Source: a virus. From it: a DNA stretch of 64,000 nucleotides. This document shows, one piece after another, positions 58,001 to 63,255 of this stretch. The stretch's first letter is position 1. The number at the start of each line of letters is the position of its first letter. Under the pieces are notes generated by a model. The model saw nothing but the letters and a program-made list of their open reading frames with translations. It was not told the origin of the DNA and did no database searches. The stretch is from IMG/VR virus record IMGVR_UViG_3300049846_002100, positions 24,942-88,941 of that record. One strand, written 5' to 3'. The position numbers and the translations under genes are program-made.

Positions 58001-59314
58001 TGAACCTTTACGTAGTCCATTGGCCCCTTGCATCGAGACCATTTCTAGCAAACGACCCTTGAGACCGCGAACCAACTCGACAGCGTGTGGCACAACATCC
58101 TTGTTGGGATTGGAAGCTTCACTCAATGAGCCGGCCAGAAGTTGGCGTTTGCGCTCACTGACGAATCCGATGCTTTGCTGAAATAACCGCGCCTGATCGC
58201 CACAGAGGGTGAGGCGCCAGTATGTATGGTCGCACCCTTGAATGTGCTTAGGAGACACGCGAGCAACGAGGCCAAATCCTAGGAGGAGTAACTGAATGTC
58301 ATGAATCAAACGATTGGAAGACGAAGACAGTTCGATGTTACCGCAGTGAGGGTCCACAGACCCCTCACCTTCAAACACCCCCTGAAGGAACCCTTTGACT
58401 GACTCCCGTGTGGACTTGAAGATGACCCACGGAACTGTCTTCGTACGGGAAGTGCTAAAGTCTACCCCATGAAGTCGGAGAAATTCTCGAATTTGAACGC
58501 TGCTCACTCCAATGAGGGAGTCTTTTGACTTGGCGTTATCATTCCCCTCCCACCCAAATACAGAGCGGAACAGTCTCCGGATATCGGTATGGGAGTCAGG
58601 GTTCGTATCCACATACTGTGTTACATGGATGTGGTAACGGTCTCCAATCCAAGCCTCGGCGACAATATACCCCATCAAACGGGCAAGGTCTGGGTCCATA
58701 CGGCATGGAAGAGTGTATCTCTTCGCACTCGCGACTGATGCCACTTCCGTCGTAAGTTGGGGCTCGATGTTCGAAAAGCCTTGCGCCTTTCGGTCAATAC
58801 ACAAGAAGTCTCCCGGCTGTAGCTCTGGCAACGTGCGGAATACTTCAGCACCTTGCTTGGTCCGAACCAGCACGGGATGACTGTGGGAGCCTTCGATCGA
58901 AAAGCCGTGATGTGTCCTCACACGCAACGTAGGACGCACCCCATCCCAATAAAAACGCCGTACCGAGGCCCACCGTTCTCCCGTCCAGACTTCACATGGT
59001 TGTGTGGGCTCGTGGAACGTCTCGGGCGTGAGATCACCTTTAGGTCTTAGATCGCCAATGCATTGGTAGCCCTCACGTGTCATTAGCCGTGTCTCGGCCG
59101 TGACACACTTGCCGATCCCCGTGGCGTCCCCGAGGATCATCCGGTTCATGACGACGAGATGGTAGATGCCCTGAACCTGGTAGTACCGCAGCTTGAAAGG
59201 GACGGTCTTCCCGTCGAGGCCGACGATCTCCGTCCGAAGCATCGGCGTAGGACGCAGAGAGATGGTTGTCGACGCCCGCGCCTTCTTCAGCTTCTCGTAA
59301 GTGTCATCCGCCAT
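55082..59314 (-). CDS. DEAD/SNF2-type helicase with two inteins
   Basis: 1410 aa; about 578 aa after removal of two inteins (462 and 370 aa). Superfamily 2 motifs: Q-region FKLRYYQVQGIYHLVV, Walker A GDATGIGK|T, motif Ia AIVVTPKSALRQW, DE-box VVTYDE|CTAFKN, motif III YGLTATLLKN, motif IV-type KVIVYTRFEKLVGRLQSVLT, motif V FITDAGSEAINLQAAS and motif VI LLGRPIRIGSIHD. An SF2 motor of SNF2 type, probably a branch-migrating or remodelling helicase for replication, recombination or transcription. First gene of the replication operon, with a GGTGTAGA motif 9 nt before its ATG. Confidence 0.9.
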   Translation of the reverse strand: MADDTYEKLKKARASTTISLRPTPMLRTEIVGLDGKTVPFKLRYYQVQGIYHLVVMNRMILGDATGIGKCVTAETRLMTREGYQCIGDLRPKGDLTPETFHEPTQPCEVWTGERWASVRRFYWDGVRPTLRVRTHHGFSIEGSHSHPVLVRTKQGAEVFRTLPELQPGDFLCIDRKAQGFSNIEPQLTTEVASVASAKRYTLPCRMDPDLARLMGYIVAEAWIGDRYHIHVTQYVDTNPDSHTDIRRLFRSVFGWEGNDNAKSKDSLIGVSSVQIREFLRLHGVDFSTSRTKTVPWVIFKSTRESVKGFLQGVFEGEGSVDPHCGNIELSSSSNRLIHDIQLLLLGFGLVARVSPKHIQGCDHTYWRLTLCGDQARLFQQSIGFVSERKRQLLAGSLSEASNPNKDVVPHAVELVRGLKGRLLEMVSMQGANGLRKGSGLKQFGRSFESTLSHVCLGHRNPTYRFLRQLLEVSSVYGLVTTAEFKCVEEVVRHGYFYDPVKTVTTGSAEVMDIEVDDPNHSFVGNGIVNHNTLQLLSALCYQWEKEPDNKAIVVTPKSALRQWAGEVEKFTVGIDTYVVSGKPEERKAMYEKWAAAPTGPNARKAILLVNYAILVRDWDVGGERPLLPNGQPDPKKPVSPGLLDRITANISRLVVTYDECFDYHTPILLADGSTELIGRIVSKRLPVSVLSMNWKTGSIEEKRVVNWFRKPLTHSRRESLLKIGFRFAGVVNVTPSHVFYNTRGESFRANTLKPGKKTAMFVEDIPSDDQLQVILGSLLGDASLSHPQRVCWGICMGHSIKQASYLEFKRDLLKPLGVSDISFYQTELQSGEQRMCRFRLNGNIALTSRLASWGVHDGVKRKLSVSLLDQIGPLGLAIWYSDDGSLDTKTLTDGTVRRTITLHTEGFSHEENELLAGWLRWRWDVEARVLRTKSRKEGHYSVIYLPAEAAERFLALLPGALPGVEYKWPAGTPVLGVKSFKTEPLRGIVEDQVVSVEPWLPRSTNKRFVYDIEVDGNHNYFANGTLVSNCTAFKNTGTKTWQVCRQLSDRAKRCYGLTATLLKNNLMEGFSIYKVIQPTIFATKTKFMDEFCVVKLQPVGGGRKVPVVVGYRNLDHFRRIIDPFFLGRQKHMVSSELPKLITRQIVCEMSPSEDTKYAEALSGVLELGDGETKEYQETAALTSLIYCQQVVDSLHLLRFEEGQEIAVGLFKDESVKVKDKGAKEEALVDLITGELDDEKVIVYTRFEKLVGRLQSVLTAAGVKSVRITGKENDVKRREAQQAFQDLKSDTKIIFITDAGSEAINLQAASAIVFYDAPWSWGTYVQLLGRPIRIGSIHDTVVAYHIVAKRPKGKYKSDKTIDDHVLQLLGSKKNLVDKVLGEAAVGALSFNKDEAGGNATRELLRMMKENK
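56228..57337 (-). other. intein 2 in the SF2 helicase (DE box)
   Basis: 370 aa, residues 660-1029. Inserted after Asp-Glu of the DE(AH) box: TYDE|Cys, SN|CTAFKN. Start CFDYHTPILLADGSTE, homing motifs LGSLLGDASLS and IWYSDDGSLD (LAGLIDADG type), C-terminus GNHNYFANGTLVSN, where the penultimate residue is Ser instead of His. Confidence 0.9.
57722..59107 (-). other. intein 1 in the SF2 helicase (Walker A)
   Basis: 462 aa, residues 70-531. Inserted between Lys and Thr of Walker A: GIGK|Cys, VNHN|Thr. Start CVTAETRLMTREGYQ, block B with GSHSHPVLV, homing-type motifs GYIVAEAWIG and QGVFEGEGSVD, C-terminus DPNHSFVGNGIVNHN. Composition is AT-richer than the extein. Confidence 0.9.
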
Positions 59315-59323
59315 GCCCGGCCC

Positions 59324-59331
59324 TCTACACC
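59324..59331 (-). promoter_or_regulatory. GGTGTAGA start-proximal motif, replication operon
   Basis: Exact GGTGTAGA, 9 nt before ATG 59314; preceded by GCCC as at the AAA+ gene. Probable start of the transcript for the helicase-MazG-loader-DnaB-primase-PolA series. Confidence 0.6.
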
Positions 59332-59343
59332 GGGCGATGCGGG

Positions 59344-59808
59344 TTAGAGATCCTGAACCTTCAGAACAGTAGGCACGTACCCAACGCGCGCAGCAAACTC
59401 GTCGCTCGCATGACCGAGCGCTTGCGAGGCAGACTCATACCCCGCCTTGTAGTCCTCGCTCGCTTCGTCGATAGAATAGATACCAGCCGCCCCGTCACGG
59501 AAACCACGCAGGAAGTGGTAGTAGCGTGTTCTCGGGCCGCTGCCGCCCTTTGGACGCACCATCGAGTGCGGGGGCCCCTCCGGCGCGGACAGCTCGCGAG
59601 CTGTTGTTTGAACGGCTGTTGCTGGCTTGCGCGGGGCTTTATTCCGGGTGGGCTTCACGTCTTCAACCTCCGTAGGACGAGGACCCGAACCGCCTGAGAC
59701 AAGCCAAGCCATTTGCGGCTCTGGTTTCACCGGCCGTTGGACCACGTACATGTCTTGAGGACGAGGCGCTTTCACAAGCGCTTTCGTCGCTTTGGCGTTC
59801 GATTGCAC
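59344..59808 (-). CDS. unknown protein, 154 aa
   Basis: GTG 59808 start (MQSNAKATKA). N-terminal 90 residues are disordered and basic (KPTRNKAPRKPATAVQTTAR), then a short helical domain YYHFLRGFRDGAAGIYSIDE and YKAGYESASQALGHASDEFA. No family recognised. Separate from the replication operon by the GGTGTAGA motif at 59324. Confidence 0.55.
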   Translation of the reverse strand: MQSNAKATKALVKAPRPQDMYVVQRPVKPEPQMAWLVSGGSGPRPTEVEDVKPTRNKAPRKPATAVQTTARELSAPEGPPHSMVRPKGGSGPRTRYYHFLRGFRDGAAGIYSIDEASEDYKAGYESASQALGHASDEFAARVGYVPTVLKVQDL

Positions 59809-59918
59809 TCCAGCCAGCTAGCATAGGCGGTCCCGAATCTCTACAAAAGCACAGACGACACGGCACGCCACCCTCGATAACCCTTCGATGAAATCGGCTC
59901 CATAGGAGATAGGATCGT

Positions 59919-60449
59919 ATGGCAACGCATCAAGACCCTGAGACCAATCTGACCCTCACCGAGGTCCCTCGCGAACGAGCTTCGACGGTTTTTTCGACGT
60001 ACACGGAATTGGAGCGTGCCGCTGCGTACTACCGTGAGATGGGCTGTGACGTACTACAGGCCGACAGCCCTCTTGAGGGTTCGGTTGGGTACTTCGTCTT
60101 CATGCGGCCCACAGACAAAGTGCGTGTTCACCTAGAGTGGTTCCCGTTCGGACGTGTCGCTGAAGCTCACGTGGAGACGATCCGCAACTATGACGCCGCC
60201 CGAGGCACGTGCAGCGCTGACGCGATCCTTGCGGGACTGCTTCGTTTGACGAGCAAGCACATCTTCAAAGCGGACAACCCCCGTACACGTGAGATCGGCT
60301 TCGTCTACTACGAAGGCGGAGACGCTCACTGCGTCCGCTTCTCGTTGACCTCGATCAAAGGCGCTGGTGCTTTGAAGGTCGACGGGGTGCCCTTCATCGA
60401 CTGGAGAAATTCGGTCCCGGACCTTCGATCCGCTGCTACAACGCTTTAA
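59919..60449 (+). CDS. unknown protein, 176 aa
   Basis: ATG with AGGAGATAGGA upstream. Mixed alpha/beta sequence: ELERAAAYYREMGCDVLQAD, VGYFVFMRPTDKVRVHLEWF, IGFVYYEGGDAHCVRFSLTS. No family recognised. Its stop TAA overlaps the stop of the convergent gene at 60446 within TTTAAA. Confidence 0.6.
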   Translation: MATHQDPETNLTLTEVPRERASTVFSTYTELERAAAYYREMGCDVLQADSPLEGSVGYFVFMRPTDKVRVHLEWFPFGRVAEAHVETIRNYDAARGTCSADAILAGLLRLTSKHIFKADNPRTREIGFVYYEGGDAHCVRFSLTSIKGAGALKVDGVPFIDWRNSVPDLRSAATTL

Positions 60450-60646
60450 AGCACTTCAGGGCGGCGAGCCCACGCCTCTCGGGCGACCGTGGCGAAGCTT
60501 TCCGCCCCGTCCTTCAGCAGACTTTCACCGTCTGCGAACTGCGCGATGGCCTCAAGAGCAGCGTTGACGGCATCTCTCGGATGACACTCCGAGTTGAGCA
60601 GCGCTGCTTGAACGGCGTCGAACACGGCCGTGCGGAGATGGCTCAT
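60446..60646 (-). CDS. small protein, paralogue of its neighbour
   Basis: 66 aa. LRTAVFDAVQAALLNSECHP, AVNAALEAIAQFADGESLLK and FATVAREAWARRPEVL match, at the level of general pattern, the middle of the upstream neighbour (DNLKIALRALTHFAVEEGVV, FADLAEEAFREQ). The two probably arose by tandem duplication. ATG overlaps the upstream stop (ATGA). Function unknown. Confidence 0.55.
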   Translation of the reverse strand: MSHLRTAVFDAVQAALLNSECHPRDAVNAALEAIAQFADGESLLKDGAESFATVAREAWARRPEVL

Positions 60647-60906
60647 TCGTCATCCTCCTCATCATCGCCCTCATCATCGCCCTCATCATCGCCCTCATCC
60701 TCATCATCGTTTCCGCCCGACGTTTGCTCGCGGAACGCCTCCTCCGCGAGGTCGGCGAAGGCCGCAGCAGACGAAACAACCCCCTCTTCGACGGCGAAGT
60801 GGGTCAGTGCACGGAGCGCGATCTTCAGATTGTCTGCCTCGGAGAGGTTCGAATCGTAGACAGCGTTCACCACTTCGTCGAAGACATACTGCTCATCTTC
60901 ATCCAT
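60643..60906 (-). CDS. small acidic protein with Asp/Glu/Gly repeat tail
   Basis: 87 aa from ATG 60906 (GTGAGG upstream); a GTG at 60915, overlapping the IF-1 stop, is the alternative start. Helical N-terminal 60 residues, then GGNDDEDEGDDEGDDEGDDE, coded by a 12-nt tandem repeat at 60661-60696. Such tails mimic DNA or bind basic proteins. Coupled to the IF-1 gene. Confidence 0.6.
   Translation of the reverse strand: MDEDEQYVFDEVVNAVYDSNLSEADNLKIALRALTHFAVEEGVVSSAAAFADLAEEAFREQTSGGNDDEDEGDDEGDDEGDDEEDDE
60661..60696. repeat. three tandem 12-nt repeats
   Basis: ATCATCGCCCTC repeated three times, coding for Glu-Gly-Asp-Asp units in the acidic tail of the gene at 60643-60906. Likely length-variable by slippage. 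Confidence 0.7.
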
Positions 60907-60911
60907 GTGCC

Positions 60912-61151
60912 TCACCGTGCCCTATATGTGGTTCGTCCGCGCGAGGGATCGTAGGCGCTGACCTCAACCGTAATGCGATCGCTAGGGAGGATACGGATGT
61001 AGAACTGCCGCATCTTGCCAGCGATCGTAGCGAGCACGGTCAGACCGTTATCACACTTCACCTTGAACATCGTGCTGGGAAACGCTTCCTGCACGACCCC
61101 TTGAAGCTCCAGTGTGTCGCCCTTTGGGGCTTTTTCTCTGTTCGGTCGCAT
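60912..61151 (-). CDS. infA: translation initiation factor IF-1
   Basis: 79 aa, close to the 72 aa of bacterial IF-1. OB-fold signature almost complete: [20 protein letters not shown], then [40 protein letters not shown] and TTYRAR. It binds the 30S A site during initiation. CGGAGG lies before the ATG. The gene is divergent from 61217 across a palindrome of GGTGTA motifs. Phage IF-1 has been noted in some very large phages and could tilt initiation toward phage mRNA. Confidence 0.93.
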   Translation of the reverse strand: MRPNREKAPKGDTLELQGVVQEAFPSTMFKVKCDNGLTVLATIAGKMRQFYIRILPSDRITVEVSAYDPSRGRTTYRAR

Positions 61152-61172
61152 CCAACCTCCGTAGCCGGCTCC

Positions 61173-61196
61173 TTTACACCGTCAGCGTGGTGTAGA
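61173..61196. promoter_or_regulatory. inverted pair of GGTGTA motifs between IF-1 and the 61217 gene
   Basis: TTTACACC (minus motif GGTGTAAA, 21 nt before the IF-1 ATG) and GGTGTAGA (plus, 20 nt before ATG 61217) in opposite directions, 8 nt apart. Both genes have a ribosome site between motif and start. Confidence 0.55.
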
Positions 61197-61216
61197 GAAA
61201 CACGAAGGTACGGTGC

Positions 61217-61525
61217 ATGGTCAAAGTTGTTCGCGCGAGCATCAAGGTCGAACACGACGCTTGGATCGAGGTCATCAAACGGGTGCTCGCGGGCGAGGAA
61301 CCGTTCGCAGTTGTGTCTGCGGCGCTAGGGATCCCGTCTGAAGTTTTCCAGTGGCTTGACCTTGATGACCGTGAGACGCTCGTTCGTCTAAGCGGTGCGG
61401 TGCAAGCGTTGCGAGACTTCGACGAGGGCGTGGCACCCCACCTGGTGGTAGAGGAAGCCTCAAAGAGGCGAGTCGACCTCGTTGACAGAATGGACAAACT
61501 GGTTCGTGTGTTGATGCGCCCGTGA
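61217..61525 (+). CDS. unknown protein, 102 aa
   Basis: Helical protein: VKVEHDAWIEVIKRVLAG, FAVVSAALGIPSEVFQWLDL, VRLSGAVQALRDFDEGVAPH and a C-terminal basic helix. AALGIPSEVFQWL may be a helix-turn-helix. Function unknown. Precedes the BI-1-like gene. Confidence 0.58.
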   Translation: MVKVVRASIKVEHDAWIEVIKRVLAGEEPFAVVSAALGIPSEVFQWLDLDDRETLVRLSGAVQALRDFDEGVAPHLVVEEASKRRVDLVDRMDKLVRVLMRP

Positions 61526-61549
61526 TGCGCGAAAAGGAGTGCGTGTTCC

Positions 61550-62269
61550 ATGTACGACACTGATGCGATTCAATCGTCGGACCTCACGTACGTGAGGAAG
61601 GTCTACCTGTGGTTCTTCGTGGGAGTCCTCGCCGCTGCTGTCGCAGCGTGGACCTCGATCAATCTCGGGCTCCCCGAGACGATCATGGTTAGCGGTCAAC
61701 CGACGGCAGTGCCTCCTCTCGTCGCCCGCGTCCTCGAACACCCGGTCATCACGATCCTCACCGCTCTCGGGCTCACGTTCATCGCGGGCCTCTTCCGAAA
61801 GACCCCGCCGATCAACGCCATCGCGTACTTCACACTCACCCCGCTGCTCGGGTTGATTATGGGGCCGAGCATTTGGGCCGCTGAGGTCATGGCGCACCGA
61901 GACCAGACGTTATCGGGGCATCCGGTTCGCGACGCGTTGTTTCTCACGGTCGCAGCATTCGGATCGCTGACGGGCTACGTCTTCGTGTCCAAGAAGGACT
62001 TCTTCGCGTGGGGCGGCTTCCTCATGAGCGGGCTGTGGGTCCTGATCGTGGCCAGTATTCTCGGCATCTTCATCGGGTCGAGCGTGCTCGATCTCGCGCT
62101 GGCCAGTGTAGAAGTCATTCTGTTCCTCGGGTTCGTGCTCTATGACACCTCGAAGATCCTCCGGGGACCGCAGGATGATGCGATTGGCGACGCGCTAAAC
62201 CTCTTCCTCGACGCGGCCAACCTATTTCTCGATATCCTGCGTATCCTCACCGCAACGAAGAAGGACTGA
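61550..62269 (+). CDS. Bax inhibitor-1 family (YccA/YbhL-like) membrane protein
   Basis: 239 aa. Up to seven hydrophobic segments: YLWFFVGVLAAAVAAWTSIN, VITILTALGLTFIAGLF, INAIAYFTLTPLLGLIMG, FLTVAAFGSLTGYVFV, FAWGGFLMSGLWVLIVASIL, FLGFVLYDTSKILRG and FLDAANLFLDILRIL. The last two form the signature of the family (YDT..I followed by a final L..aanlFLdiLrIl). Bacterial relatives act as calcium or pH-linked channels and YccA inhibits the FtsH protease. A phage copy could protect phage proteins from FtsH or alter host membrane signalling; this is inference. AAAAGGAG before the ATG. Confidence 0.85.
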   Translation: MYDTDAIQSSDLTYVRKVYLWFFVGVLAAAVAAWTSINLGLPETIMVSGQPTAVPPLVARVLEHPVITILTALGLTFIAGLFRKTPPINAIAYFTLTPLLGLIMGPSIWAAEVMAHRDQTLSGHPVRDALFLTVAAFGSLTGYVFVSKKDFFAWGGFLMSGLWVLIVASILGIFIGSSVLDLALASVEVILFLGFVLYDTSKILRGPQDDAIGDALNLFLDAANLFLDILRILTATKKD

Positions 62270-62270
62270 G

Positions 62271-62693
62271 TCAGAGGCCGAGCGTCTTGAACAACGCTTG
62301 GTTGTAGATCCCAAACGAGCACTCGGGCCACGCGATCCTCTCGCGCGGCACCCACCCCACCCATGTCCCATCCCTCACGAACGGGAACGACTCCGCAGGC
62401 CACTTCCGGACCGCCGTCACCTGGAATGTGCACGAGTAGAGCCCGCCAGGCGGACACGGCCGGTGAAACACGGGCACCGTACCCGCCTCGATACCCGTCT
62501 CCTCAAGCAACTCACGGAGAACGGTCCCCACAAGCGACTTGTCGGACGGCTCCAGCTTGCCGCCCGCGAGGCCAAGGTCCGCGTAGTTGCCCCGTCGAGA
62601 GACGGCCGGCACGTGACTGAGGTCTGCGCTGATCAGGATCGCACAAGCCGTGTACGGCTCCGGCGCCCCGGCAAGATCCAGGAGTGTCCCCAT
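62271..62693 (-). CDS. NUDIX hydrolase
   Basis: 140 aa from ATG 62693 (MGTLLDLAGAPEPYT). NUDIX box AGGKLEPSDKSLVGTVLREL followed by LEETGI has the expected Glu positions for metal binding, then PPGGLYSCTFQVTAV and WVPRERIAWPECSFGIYN. Hydrolyses a nucleoside diphosphate-linked substrate; which one is not clear. The motif at 62766 points to an alternative start of another frame (MNDPKSAASQ), so leader or frame of this gene is not entirely settled. Confidence 0.85.
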   Translation of the reverse strand: MGTLLDLAGAPEPYTACAILISADLSHVPAVSRRGNYADLGLAGGKLEPSDKSLVGTVLRELLEETGIEAGTVPVFHRPCPPGGLYSCTFQVTAVRKWPAESFPFVRDGTWVGWVPRERIAWPECSFGIYNQALFKTLGL

Positions 62694-62989
62694 AAGGGGC
62701 TAAGTGCTTGAAATCAGAAGAGTAAAACTGGCTTGCCGCGCTCTTGGGGTCGTTCATTCCCGTCATCTACACCGTGTGTAGATCAGCAAAGGCTACCCTT
62801 GGACTCTTTGCTGGTGCCACGAGGCCGGCCGGAGAACTTGCCCGTTCGACACCTTAAGTCGATCCGCCCACACCTTGGCTTGGTGCTTCAAGAGGGACTC
62901 GACTTCCTCCCAAGTCTCGTACGTTCAATAGATACAGTTGAGAGCCGTGTTTTGGACCTTCCACTTGCCAGGTATGTTTTTGACGGGCG
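62694..62989. other. about 300 nt without a clear gene
   Basis: Between the NUDIX start and the gene fragment at 62990. Holds the palindrome at 62766-62782. On the minus strand, an open stretch TYETWEEVESLLKHQAKVWA then DRLKVSNGQVLRPASWHQQ looks protein-like but has no start and follows a stop, so it is probably the rest of the truncated upstream gene in a shifted frame. Confidence 0.4.
62766..62782. promoter_or_regulatory. inverted GTGTAGA pair upstream of the NUDIX gene
   Basis: TCTACACCGTGTGTAGA: arms TCTACAC and GTGTAGA around CGT. On the minus strand the motif GGTGTAGA ends 8 nt before an ATG (62757), which opens a frame overlapping the NUDIX gene out of phase. No plus-strand gene starts nearby. 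Confidence 0.45.
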
Positions 62990-63223
62990 CTACCTGTAGG
63001 ATGCCAATCGTCGTCTCGGGAGGACTTGCGCGCATGTCGCTCGGGTGGCCAGGCGATCGACCTCTTCATGGTGATTGAAGTTCACGCGAGGGTCCTTCGG
63101 ATCGAAGCGCGGCCCAACACCAACATACCCGTCGAGCGCAATCGAGTAGGATGGTGACTCTTGGCAAAAAGTCTCCCAACTACTTGGCGGACGCGACGGT
63201 TCCATATGCAGTTGAACTGTCAT
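62990..63223 (-). pseudogene. truncated or frameshifted N-terminus of a conserved protein
   Basis: 77 aa from ATG 63223. SYSIALDGYVGVGPRFDPKD followed by VNFNHHEEVDRLATRATCAQ is like the beginning of larger bacterial and phage proteins in which NFNHH and DRLATRxTCAQ are conserved, and which continue for a further 200 residues. Here the frame changes after TCAQVL and a stop follows after PRRRLASYR; protein-like sequence in another frame follows. Downstream of folD on the same strand. Confidence 0.45.
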
Positions 63224-63255
63224 GCCGAGATTCTAACCCCGCACCCCCGCAAACG

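Noticed and set aside
62512-62757. Frame starting at ATG 62757 (MNDPKSAASQ) behind a GGTGTAGA motif
   Set aside because: Beyond about 25 codons it is out of phase with the NUDIX gene and reads as low-quality sequence. It may be a short leader peptide or sign of a frameshift, but not supported enough to call.
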